Positions 52,589 through 61,033 of a DNA stretch of 64,000 nucleotides are shown here, piece after piece. The notes below the pieces were generated by a model. The model worked only from the letters and a program-made list of their open reading frames with translations. It did not search any database and was not told where the DNA came from. Position 1 is the stretch's first letter; the number at the start of each line of letters is the position of its first letter. The position numbers were made by a program, and so were the translations under genes. This DNA is from Pseudomonas sputi (GTDB taxonomy: Bacteria; Pseudomonadota; Gammaproteobacteria; Pseudomonadales; Pseudomonadaceae), in assembly GCF_021603585.1 (NCBI RefSeq), contig NZ_BQHI01000004.1, forward strand, positions 343,970 through 407,969. Reading direction: 5' to 3'.

Positions 52589-53503
52589 TTACAGGCTATC
52601 GGGGTCCCCAAAAAACATCTGAATCCGCGATCTCAACCAACGCTCCCCCGGATCATTATCCTGCGATCCCCGCCACGCCATGTGCAATTCAAACGTACGC
52701 GTCGGCAACGGTGGGTCTTCGGCGCGCAAGCCGCCAGCCGCTGTCAGGGCATCCGCCGTGTAATCGGGGACGGTCGCTACGATGTCGGTGCCTGCCAGCA
52801 GCGTCCCCAAGCCGTTGAACTGCGGCACGGCCAGGACCACATGCCGCTTGCGTCCGAGTTTTTCCAATTCTTCATCGACGAAACCACTGAGGTCGCCGGC
52901 AAACGACACCAGCGCGTGCGGTCGGGCGCAGTAATCGTCCAGGCTCAGCGGCCCCGGTACAGTATCGGCGCGCAGCAACTTGGGGGCGCTGCGGCGCAGC
53001 ACCTTGCGCTTGGCGTTGGCCGGCAAATCGGTGGTGTAGCTGACACCGATGGAAATTTCGCCGGAGGCGAGCAGGCCGGGCATCAATATGTAGTTGACGC
53101 GACGCACCACCAGCACGATGCCGGGCGCTTCGGCGCGCAAGCGTTTGAGCAACATTGGCAACAGCGCGAATTCGACGTCGTCCGACAGGCCGATGCGGAA
53201 TACCGAAGTGCTGGTGGCCGGATCGAATTCGGCAGCGCGGCTGACGGCGGTGGAAATCGAGTCCAGGGCCGGGGAGAGCAGGGCGAAGATTTCCACCGCG
53301 CGGGCGGAAGGCTCCATGCTGCGTCCGGTGCGCACGAACAAAGGATCGTCGAACAGGCCGCGCAGGCGTGAAAGCGCCGCGCTGATCGCCGGTTGTCCGA
53401 GGAACAGCTTTTCCGCCGCACGGGTCACGCTGCGCTCATGCATCAGCGTTTCGAACACGATCAACAGGTTGAGGTCGACACGACGCAGGTCATTACGATT
53501 CAT
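52589..53503 (-). CDS. LysR family transcriptional regulator
   Basis: A 304-residue regulator from the ATG at 53503, with AGGA seven bases before; the open frame continues upstream but that start is weaker. The N-terminal helix-turn-helix reads VDLNLLIVFETLMHERSVTRAA and LFLGQPAISAALSRLRGLF. A periplasmic-binding-protein-like effector domain follows. It is divergent from the oxidoreductase gene across 270 bases and probably controls it. Confidence 0.92.
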   Translation of the reverse strand: MNRNDLRRVDLNLLIVFETLMHERSVTRAAEKLFLGQPAISAALSRLRGLFDDPLFVRTGRSMEPSARAVEIFALLSPALDSISTAVSRAAEFDPATSTSVFRIGLSDDVEFALLPMLLKRLRAEAPGIVLVVRRVNYILMPGLLASGEISIGVSYTTDLPANAKRKVLRRSAPKLLRADTVPGPLSLDDYCARPHALVSFAGDLSGFVDEELEKLGRKRHVVLAVPQFNGLGTLLAGTDIVATVPDYTADALTAAGGLRAEDPPLPTRTFELHMAWRGSQDNDPGERWLRSRIQMFFGDPDSL

Positions 53504-53773
53504 CTGGAGTCCTGGCAGAGTCATCAAGCTTGACGAGAGCGACCATATGAGAACAATGGCCGGCATGAATCTTACGGGGAAAGGCTGGTACTCTGCACCG
53601 GGTAATTCAGCTTTACTGAGAAGGCGGCAGCAGATTTTTCATGGATTTTTTCAATGCTGGCCATGCTGCGGAATCAATGACAGGCATGTCGACTATTAAT
53701 AGCCACTGATAGTCTTGGCTGGAAAGCCCAGATAGAGTTCAGGGCATTAGAGGTTACTTTGACGAGGTTTGCG

Positions 53774-54796
53774 ATGTCCCGCACGATCCGTTTTCACAAG
53801 TTTGGTCCGGCCGAGGTGCTCAAATGCGAAGAGCATGCGGCTGCTCAGCCAGGTCCTGGCGAAGTGCAGGTGCGTGTCGAGGCGATCGGCATCAGCTGGT
53901 ATGACACGCTCTGGCGTCAGAATCTGGCATCGTCCCAGGCGCGCCTGCCTTCCGGTCTGGGCCATGAAATGGCCGGCGTGGTCACCGCGGTCGGCGAGGG
54001 CGTCGAAGATCTGGCGGTGGGCGACAAGGTGGCCAGCTTCCCGGCCGAGAGCCCCAATGATTATCCGGTCTACGGCGAGCTGATCGTTCTGCCGCGCACC
54101 GCGCTGACCCGGTACCCGGACGTGCTCAGCCCGATTGAAGCCAGCGTGCATTACACACCGCTGTTGATCGCCTATTTCGGATACGTTGATCTGGCACGGG
54201 TCAAACCCGGGCAGTTCGCCCTGGTGACCGACGCCAGTCACTGTGCCGGGCCGTCCTTTGTCCAGTTGGGCAAGGCGCTGGGTGTGCGGGTAATTGCTGC
54301 CACCAAAACGGCGGAAGAGCGTGAATACCTGCTGTCTCTCGGTGCCGAGAAAGTGATCGTCACCGAAGAAGAAGACCTGTTGATGCGGATCAACAAGATC
54401 ACCGACAACCGCGGCGTCGACGTGGTGTTCGACGGTCTCGGTGGGCCACAGATGTCGTTGCTTGGCGATGTGCTCGCGCCACGTGGCAGCCTGGTGCTGT
54501 ACGGCTTGCAGGGTGGCAACCAGACGCCGTTCCCGGCCTGCGCAGCGTTCCAGAAAAATATTCAGTTCTTCGTGCATTGCATCGGCAACTTCACCGGCAA
54601 GCCGGAGCTGGGCATCATCCAGGACCACGTCGCCTTGCAACGTGCCTTGCGTGATATCAATCAACTCACGTCTGACCGAGTATTGCTGCCGCTCAAGACC
54701 CGGGTGTTCCCGTTCAACGAGTTTGTCGAAGCTCACCGCTACATGGACGAGTGTCCGTGCCGCGAGCGGGTTGCCCTGCAAATCGAACCTGCCTGA
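53774..54796 (+). CDS. MDR-family alcohol dehydrogenase/quinone oxidoreductase
   Basis: A 340-residue medium-chain reductase from the ATG at 53774, which has GAGG upstream. The N-terminal GroES-like part has GPGEVQVRVEAIGISWYDT and GLGHEMAGVVTAVGEGVEDLAVGD. The cofactor part (KALGVRVIAATKTAEEREYL, GVDVVFDGLGGPQMSLLGD) follows. Zinc-binding cysteines are absent, which favours an NADPH-dependent quinone or enoyl reductase type over a zinc alcohol dehydrogenase. Substrate unknown. Confidence 0.88.
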   Translation: MSRTIRFHKFGPAEVLKCEEHAAAQPGPGEVQVRVEAIGISWYDTLWRQNLASSQARLPSGLGHEMAGVVTAVGEGVEDLAVGDKVASFPAESPNDYPVYGELIVLPRTALTRYPDVLSPIEASVHYTPLLIAYFGYVDLARVKPGQFALVTDASHCAGPSFVQLGKALGVRVIAATKTAEEREYLLSLGAEKVIVTEEEDLLMRINKITDNRGVDVVFDGLGGPQMSLLGDVLAPRGSLVLYGLQGGNQTPFPACAAFQKNIQFFVHCIGNFTGKPELGIIQDHVALQRALRDINQLTSDRVLLPLKTRVFPFNEFVEAHRYMDECPCRERVALQIEPA

Positions 54797-54808
54797 CCTT
54801 TCCTGTCA

Positions 54809-54830
54809 GAGTCCGTGGCCCCACGGACTC
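54809..54830 (+). terminator. Likely terminator of the MDR gene
   Basis: GAGTCCGTGG and CCACGGACTC are perfect reverse complements separated by two bases; in practice the stem is eight to nine bases with a GGCCCC-type loop. A weak T-rich tail (TTGTGCGTTTTA) follows, 13 bases after the stop codon. Confidence 0.6.
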
Positions 54831-54983
54831 TTGTGCGTTTTATCCTTCAGACATCGAGAAACCCTGGGCCTGATACCCGGGGAAGTTCAGCAACTGAACT
54901 GGTTTTTGCTCGTGATCTGTATCTTCTAATTGCCCTCCAGACCCTGATAATTGAATGACTACTTTCATCTCAAGGAATGAGCC

Positions 54984-55229
54984 ATGTCTGTGCATTCTAT
55001 TTGTTCCGTACAGTCTCGATCGGCTGTTTATTGTCGCGATTCAAACTTCTGTTTAAAGTTTGTAGGGGTGTCATGTAATCCCTTCTTTTTTTCTTGTGCT
55101 CATTATGTGCAGGGACTTGTAAGAAGTTTCCTAGGAAACCTGAAACTTACTGAAAGCCCCGCAGTGTCTGGGCTTGCGCTCATGTCGGTCGCGATGACGA
55201 AATGCCACGCGCTTAACTGTTTCAAATAA
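54984..55229 (+). CDS. Possible small hypothetical protein
   Basis: An 81-residue open frame with AAGGA eight bases before its ATG, in an otherwise gene-free AT-rich gap of 544 bases (54797-55340). The product is cysteine-rich (six Cys) with one mildly hydrophobic stretch, and resembles no family that I know. It may not be a gene. Confidence 0.25.
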   Translation: MSVHSICSVQSRSAVYCRDSNFCLKFVGVSCNPFFFSCAHYVQGLVRSFLGNLKLTESPAVSGLALMSVAMTKCHALNCFK

Positions 55230-55340
55230 CTACAAAACTTAAGTGTTAGCATTTCAGCGTCTATTAATTAATGAAGACTGATTGCGCGCTCGCCCCGCGT
55301 GGGTGCGTGATTAAAAACTTTGATACCGGGTGAAGTACTG

Positions 55341-56795
55341 ATGAGCACGATCCATGATCAGGCAATGAATTATGTCTACCAGCAAGTATTGCAGCGACTG
55401 CTGAGTTTCTTTTCCCGTGCCGAGCGCACGGCCTTGCAGCTGTTGATCCAGCGCATTGCGGTTGCCGCCGGGGGCATGGAGCGCATCGGTGAATTCAAGG
55501 TATTGGTGACCCAATCCGGCACACGCGACTGTTGCTACAGTCTGGCCTTGTTACGCGCAGCGCAACTGAGCATCGCCGGGCGAGCCCCCGCCACCTTCCA
55601 CTTGCGGGTCGCCACACTGCGTTGCAATGGCGTACCGGCTTCGGCATTGCACAACATGCATCGCAGCTTCAGTGCACTGTTCCTGCACGACGATCCAAGG
55701 GTCGAGCTTTTGATGGTGGATCATCGCGAGATCCTGCCGTTCAACCATCTGGCGCCTGTTTGCGACGAGGGGCGCGAGGCCGGCAGACTCAACCTGCTGA
55801 TGATAGGGCACCGTCGTGGATGGAATGAGGACCTCACGCTCTGGGACGACCTGTATCTGACCACTGCCGAGTTCTACGGTCAGGTCGCCCGATGGAATAA
55901 CGGTGTCGACGCTTTGATCAGTAGCGACAACGCACGTCGTCAGGAGCAATTTATCGACGGCCTTGATCGGGCGGTACGCAAGGCCGGCCTTGGCGGACTG
56001 GCGCGGAAGGGGGGAGGATTTGATGAATTGTTCGGATTGCTCGACAGCATCGGTGGCGATTGTTATCGCGAACTCTATTCCCAGGACGACCGGGTACCTT
56101 GGCGACCGCTCGGCGAATTCGAGGCCTGCCGTCGAACCGGCTATATCGGCATCGACGATATGGTCGTCGGCAAAATGGAGGAGCGCTGGCCCTTGCTCAG
56201 CGATTTCCTCGGGTTCCAGGCCGATGACCTGATGCTTGAAGCCTGCACCGGGGAATGCACCGACCCCTTGGTCGGTGCCTACCTCAAGGGGTTGCAAGCC
56301 AGTTATATCGAAGGGCGCAACTATGAAGCCGGTGTATCGGACTATCTGCAGCAATACCTGGCGACGATGCGCCGCAGGAACACACCCGAACAGATCTGCG
56401 AACGTTTCATCGCCACATTCTGCAATCTGTCCGATCTCGCCGGACAGCGGTCGCAGGCAGCGGCCTCGCTGCAAAAGAATGTCGGCCTCAACGAGTCGCA
56501 GCTGGTTTGCCTGCTGTTCGCGCCTTTCATCAATGCCGGCGCCGGCCTTGAACGCTTCCTGCGCACCTGCCATCCGGGCATGCTGGTCGCCATGCCGGAT
56601 CTGCACCGTGCCATGCAAGGCCTGCACGCGCCAGAGCAAGTCTTGCAATGGATGACCGATGTCAGCGGTATGCCTTTGCGGCTGATCTGCCGGTTGTATG
56701 CGATGGATGCAATCCGGATGGGCGATCATGTTGCGAAGACGCATGAACGGCCCGAGCACGAGGTCGCTACGAGTGACCGATCGGCGGAAGGTTGA
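55341..56795 (+). CDS. Unrecognised 484-residue protein
   Basis: No family is recognised. From the ATG at 55341 the product is soluble, with no signal peptide or membrane helix. An N-terminal helical part (YVYQQVLQRLLSFFSRAERTALQ) is followed by a mixed region with a VELLMVDHREILPFNHLAPV segment and a helical C-terminal half with FCNLSDLAGQRSQ. The gene lies 49 bases before a MocR regulator on the same strand, so the two are probably cotranscribed. Confidence 0.75.
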   Translation: MSTIHDQAMNYVYQQVLQRLLSFFSRAERTALQLLIQRIAVAAGGMERIGEFKVLVTQSGTRDCCYSLALLRAAQLSIAGRAPATFHLRVATLRCNGVPASALHNMHRSFSALFLHDDPRVELLMVDHREILPFNHLAPVCDEGREAGRLNLLMIGHRRGWNEDLTLWDDLYLTTAEFYGQVARWNNGVDALISSDNARRQEQFIDGLDRAVRKAGLGGLARKGGGFDELFGLLDSIGGDCYRELYSQDDRVPWRPLGEFEACRRTGYIGIDDMVVGKMEERWPLLSDFLGFQADDLMLEACTGECTDPLVGAYLKGLQASYIEGRNYEAGVSDYLQQYLATMRRRNTPEQICERFIATFCNLSDLAGQRSQAAASLQKNVGLNESQLVCLLFAPFINAGAGLERFLRTCHPGMLVAMPDLHRAMQGLHAPEQVLQWMTDVSGMPLRLICRLYAMDAIRMGDHVAKTHERPEHEVATSDRSAEG

Positions 56796-56844
56796 GTGCG
56801 ATTTTGCTGCTCCGTCACGGGAACGCGCCCGCGGGCATCTGCTC

Positions 56845-58275
56845 ATGAGTGAGTCGCAGGCGTCCGATTTTGCCTATCAGGCGGTCTATCGCTACCTGAC
56901 GCAACTGATTAACGAACCGGGCATTCAGGGACCCATTCGACTGCCATCGTTAAGGCAACTGGCCGAGCGGTTGAACGTATCGATTTCGACCATTCAGTAC
57001 GCCTACGCACTGCTGGAGAAAGAAGGCCGGGTCTATTCCGTGGCCAAGTCCGGTTACTTTGCACAGACAACATCGACGATCATGCCGCCAGGGCGCGGCA
57101 GTGATTTGCTGGAAACGGTCTACGTCAACGCCAGATGCGCTGGCATGCAGGTACTGAGTGCGGATGAGCCGGCCCTGGTTCAGCCTTTGGATCGCCCTTT
57201 GCTGACGCTCGAGCGAGAGCTGTTGCGCCAGTATCCCCAGCACTTGCAGGCGCCCGCCCAGCCTTGCGGCGAGCTGGAGTTGCGCACGTTGCTGGCGGCG
57301 CGCTACACCTCATCGGCGAAACATTGCTGGCACGCCGAGGATGTCTACATCGGTGCCGATCTGAGAGGCGTGCTGGAAATCCTGATCGCCGTTCTCGAAT
57401 TGCGCCATGCAACCGTAGTTGTCGAATCGCCCTGTGACTGGATGCTCCTGCGTCTGCTGGACTCTGCCGAAGTCCGGGTTATCGAACTCCCGATTGAGCC
57501 AGACGGGGCACTCGATCTGCAGAGACTGCAGAGAATGCTCGAAACCGAGCGGGTGCGGTTGATCCTGCTGTCTTCGAAACTGAACATGCCCCACGGCAGC
57601 CGTATACCCCAGAACAGTCGCCAGGCCGTCGCGCAGTTGCTCGCGAATCATGGCACCTGGGTTCTGGAGAATGATTGTCATGGCGAGTTGCTGGACGACG
57701 ATGGCGGTGAGCCGCTGCGCGAACTGGTGGATCCCGACCGGCTGTTGGTTTTTTCCATGTTCGAAAAAATCATCGGGGTTGAAGCGCCCTACGGGTTTGT
57801 CCTGTCGCGACAATGGCGCGCCGATCTGCAGCGTCACTTCCTGTTGCGTTCGTTTCGTCTGTCACCGATCCGCCAGAAGGCCATTGCCCGACTCTATGGG
57901 AGCGGGCGGGTCGACCAGCACTTGCCGGTACTCAAGCGCATGCTCAAGGAGCGTCGGACGCGATGGATCGAGTTGATACGTGAGCGCCTGGGTGATGTTG
58001 TGCAGATCATCGAACCTCAGGGTGGCGCCACGATCTGGCTGCATTCTGCGCGCCCGATCACAATGGATGCCGTGTTTCAGCGTCTGCTTAAACAACACGT
58101 GCTGATTGCACCGGGAGAGCTGTTCAGTCTTCAGGGGCTGCACGCACAGAACCTGCGCCTGAGTGTAACCGGCAGCGCCGAACTCGAGTTGTTAAGACTT
58201 GTCGGACTGCTTGGGGATGCGTTACGACTGGCTCCGCGGGCGGATGTGCGCAAACGCCCGGCCTGTATGCAATAG
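56845..58275 (+). CDS. MocR-type regulator (GntR helix-turn-helix plus aminotransferase domain)
   Basis: A 476-residue protein from the ATG at 56845; the frame is open back to 56698, inside the previous gene. Residues about 5-75 are a GntR winged helix (LPSLRQLAERLNVSISTIQYAYALLEKEG). The rest is a class I aminotransferase-like fold with NDCHGELLDD and the presumed PLP lysine in FSMFEKIIGVEAPYGFVLS. MocR proteins sense PLP or amino acids and regulate a neighbouring gene. The partner gene here is the unrecognised protein upstream. Confidence 0.88.
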   Translation: MSESQASDFAYQAVYRYLTQLINEPGIQGPIRLPSLRQLAERLNVSISTIQYAYALLEKEGRVYSVAKSGYFAQTTSTIMPPGRGSDLLETVYVNARCAGMQVLSADEPALVQPLDRPLLTLERELLRQYPQHLQAPAQPCGELELRTLLAARYTSSAKHCWHAEDVYIGADLRGVLEILIAVLELRHATVVVESPCDWMLLRLLDSAEVRVIELPIEPDGALDLQRLQRMLETERVRLILLSSKLNMPHGSRIPQNSRQAVAQLLANHGTWVLENDCHGELLDDDGGEPLRELVDPDRLLVFSMFEKIIGVEAPYGFVLSRQWRADLQRHFLLRSFRLSPIRQKAIARLYGSGRVDQHLPVLKRMLKERRTRWIELIRERLGDVVQIIEPQGGATIWLHSARPITMDAVFQRLLKQHVLIAPGELFSLQGLHAQNLRLSVTGSAELELLRLVGLLGDALRLAPRADVRKRPACMQ

Positions 58276-58351
58276 ACCCCATCGCACTCCGGACAAACTG
58301 CCAGTAAACTCCCTTGTAATTTCCTGAACCACTCTATTTCAGAGGTTTTGC

Positions 58352-59998
58352 ATGACACTCAGTCCTTTTGCGGGCAAACCGGCACCGGCAGAACTGTTGG
58401 TCGACATCCCGCGACTGGTTACGGCGTATTACACCGGTCAACCCGACGCCTCGGTTTCCACCCAGCGCGTGGCGTTCGGCACCTCCGGACACCGGGGCAG
58501 TTCCTTTGATTTGAGTTTCAACGAATGGCATGTGCTGGCCATCAGCCAGGCGATCTGCCTGTATCGCGACGCCCAGGGCATCACCGGGCCGCTGTTCGTC
58601 GGTATCGATACGCATGCGTTGTCGACCCCGGCCGGGGCCAGCGCCCTGGAAGTGCTGGCGGCCAACGGTGTGACGGTAATGATCGCCGAAGGCGATGAGT
58701 ACACCCCGACCCCGGCAGTCTCCCACGCCATTCTTTGCTACAACCGTGGTCGCACCACCGGCCTGGCCGACGGCATCGTCATCACTCCGTCGCACAACCC
58801 GCCTCAAAGCGGTGGCTACAAATACAACCCAACCAATGGTGGCCCGGCCGACACCCACATTACCAAGTGGATCGAAGCCAAGGCCAACGAACTGCTGGCC
58901 AACAAACTGGCCGGCGTCAAACGCGTCAGCTACGAACAAGCGCTCAAGGCCAGCACTACCCATCGCCACGACTACGTCAACACCTACGTGGCCGACCTGA
59001 TCAACGTCATTGACTTCGAAGCCATTCGCGGCGCGAAGCTGCGCCTGGGCGTCGACCCACTGGGTGGAGCAGGGGTGCGCTACTGGTCAGCGATTGCCGA
59101 GCACTATCGTCTGGACCTGGACGTGGTGAACAAGGAAGTCGATTCGACGTTCCGTTTCATGACCGTCGACTGGGACGGGCAGATTCGCATGGACCCATCG
59201 TCCAGCCATGCCATGCAAGGCCTGATCGGCCTGAAAGAGCGCTTTGACGTGGCCTTCGCCTGCGACCCGGACCACGACCGTCACGGGATCGTCACGCCGT
59301 CCGGCGGCTTGCTCGCTCCTAACAACTATCTGGCGGTGTCGATCGATTACCTGTTCCAGAACCGTCCGCAGTGGCGCGCTGATGCGGCCGTGGGTAAAAC
59401 CGTGGTCAGCAGCGGTCTGATCGATCGCGTGGCCAAGCGCTTGGGCCGTCGCCTGTACGAAGTGCCGGTCGGCTTCAAGTGGTTTGCCGACGGCCTGTTC
59501 GACGGCTCGCTGGGTTTTGGCGGCGAAGAAAGCGCCGGCGCCTCGTTCCTGCGCAAGGACGGCGGTGTCTGGAGCACCGACAAGGACGGTCTGATCCCGG
59601 CCCTGCTGGCCGCTGAAATGACCGCCCGTACCGGCCGCGACCCAAGCCAGGCCTACCGTGCACTGACCGACGAGCTGGGCGAACCGTTCTCGGTGCGTGT
59701 CGACGCCAAGGCCAATCCTGAACAGAAAGCCCTGCTGAGCAAGCTGTCGCCGGAGCAGGTCACCTCGACCGAGCTGGCGGGCGAGAAGATCCAGAGCATC
59801 CTCAGCCATGCGCCTGGCAACGATCAGGCCATCGGCGGTCTGAAAGTGATGACCGAAAACGGCTGGTTCGCTGCACGTCCGTCGGGCACCGAAGACATCT
59901 ACAAGATCTACGCCGAGAGCTTCATCGGCGACGACCACCTCAAGCAACTGGTGGCCGAAGCGCAAACCCTGGTGGACGGTGCGATCAGCACCAGGTAA
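58352..59998 (+). CDS. pgm: Phosphoglucomutase, alpha-D-glucose phosphate-specific
   Basis: A 548-residue enzyme that interconverts glucose 1-phosphate and glucose 6-phosphate. It shows the phosphoserine loop [14 protein letters not shown] (Ser near residue 48), [21 protein letters not shown], the metal-binding loop [13 protein letters not shown], the sugar loop [17 protein letters not shown] and the phosphate loop [17 protein letters not shown]. Length is that of E. coli Pgm. It is a housekeeping gene for glycogen, trehalose and envelope sugar synthesis, and is followed by a strong terminator. Confidence 0.97.
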   Translation: MTLSPFAGKPAPAELLVDIPRLVTAYYTGQPDASVSTQRVAFGTSGHRGSSFDLSFNEWHVLAISQAICLYRDAQGITGPLFVGIDTHALSTPAGASALEVLAANGVTVMIAEGDEYTPTPAVSHAILCYNRGRTTGLADGIVITPSHNPPQSGGYKYNPTNGGPADTHITKWIEAKANELLANKLAGVKRVSYEQALKASTTHRHDYVNTYVADLINVIDFEAIRGAKLRLGVDPLGGAGVRYWSAIAEHYRLDLDVVNKEVDSTFRFMTVDWDGQIRMDPSSSHAMQGLIGLKERFDVAFACDPDHDRHGIVTPSGGLLAPNNYLAVSIDYLFQNRPQWRADAAVGKTVVSSGLIDRVAKRLGRRLYEVPVGFKWFADGLFDGSLGFGGEESAGASFLRKDGGVWSTDKDGLIPALLAAEMTARTGRDPSQAYRALTDELGEPFSVRVDAKANPEQKALLSKLSPEQVTSTELAGEKIQSILSHAPGNDQAIGGLKVMTENGWFAARPSGTEDIYKIYAESFIGDDHLKQLVAEAQTLVDGAISTR

Positions 59999-60015
59999 AA
60001 CCAGGCAACGGAAAA

Positions 60016-60041
60016 GGGCGACCCGGTGGTCGCCCTTTTTT
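60016..60041. terminator. Bidirectional intrinsic terminator between pgm and pirin genes
   Basis: GGGCGACC (60016-60023), loop CGGT, GGTCGCCC (60028-60035), then six T. On the opposite strand four T follow the stem, so it can serve both converging genes. Confidence 0.9.
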
Positions 60042-60059
60042 GTGCCCGCGATTCGCCGG

Positions 60060-60755
60060 TCAGGCCAGGTCCACCAACACGATCTCGCTGTCTTCCAGCG
60101 CCGTGACGGTCAATATCTGTTCATCGGCTACCGCCACACCGTCTCGAGCTTGCGCGCGCAAGCCATTGACTTCAATGACACCTGTCGCCGGAACCAGATA
60201 CGCCCGACGTCCGGCATCGAGGCGGTATTCAGCCGTTTCCCCGGCCTTGATATTGGCCGCCACCAAACGTGCGTCGGCGCGAATACGCAGGCTCTGATCG
60301 TCACCTTCCTTGCCGCTGGCGAGGGTCACGAAGCCTTCGCGGTCGCCTTTCGGGAACGGTTTGGCGCCCCAGGACGGTGGTGCACCGGTTTCGGTCGGCA
60401 GAATCCAGATCTGGAAAATCTTGGTGTCCGTCGCTTCCAGGTTGTATTCGCTGTGGGCGATCCCGGTACCGGCGCTCATCACTTGCACGTCGCCAGCCTC
60501 GGTACGGCCCTTGTTGCCCAGGTTGTCCTGGTGGCTGATCGCACCTTCACGTACGTATGTGATGATTTCCATGTCACGGTGTGGGTGGGTAGGGAAGCCC
60601 GTGCCCGCAGCAATGATGTCGTCGTTCCACACGCGCAGGTTGCCCCAGCTCATGCGTTGCGGATCGTAGTACTCGGCGAACGAAAAATGGTGGTGGGCAT
60701 CCAACCAGCCGTGATGGGCGCCGCCCAGCGAGCTGAAAGGTCTGAGTTCAAGCAT
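60060..60755 (-). CDS. Pirin family protein
   Basis: A 231-residue double-cupin protein. The N-terminal cupin has the metal ligands in GFPTHPHRDMEIITYVREG and SHQDN, and GTGIAHSEYNL. The pattern is that of YhhW, a pirin with quercetin 2,3-dioxygenase activity in vitro. It opens with MLELRPFSSLGGAHHGWLDAHHHFSF, typical of the family, shown here by the core GAHHGWLDAHHHFSF. It converges on pgm and shares its terminator. Confidence 0.93.
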   Translation of the reverse strand: MLELRPFSSLGGAHHGWLDAHHHFSFAEYYDPQRMSWGNLRVWNDDIIAAGTGFPTHPHRDMEIITYVREGAISHQDNLGNKGRTEAGDVQVMSAGTGIAHSEYNLEATDTKIFQIWILPTETGAPPSWGAKPFPKGDREGFVTLASGKEGDDQSLRIRADARLVAANIKAGETAEYRLDAGRRAYLVPATGVIEVNGLRAQARDGVAVADEQILTVTALEDSEIVLVDLA

Positions 60756-61033
60756 GATCGTCTCCTCAAAAGGTTCGTCATGGGGCGTGATGCCTGAGCC
60801 ACGAAGCGAGACCGGTGATTGATGAGGGCCATCATCTATCAGTCAATAATCGATAAAAAGCGTAAAAAGTGCGGCATTCCAATCGAATCAATTGATATGA
60901 GAAAAGCTCGAAACCGTCTTATCCCACTTTCAGTTCATCGCCTAAACCAATGACCTGTAAGCATTTCGCTAGAACAAAAAAGCAAATGCAGACACCATTA
61001 GCCCCAACAGCCTCATATCCGGAGTCCGTCAGC

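Noticed and set aside
53747-54781. Minus-strand 344-residue frame opposite the MDR gene
   Set aside because: It mirrors the MDR gene exactly, is His/Gln/Arg-rich as expected of a shadow frame, and resembles no family.
55551-56846. Minus-strand 431-residue frame opposite the unrecognised protein gene
   Set aside because: Composition is that of an antisense shadow in GC-rich DNA, without ribosome site; the plus-strand frame has normal codon use.
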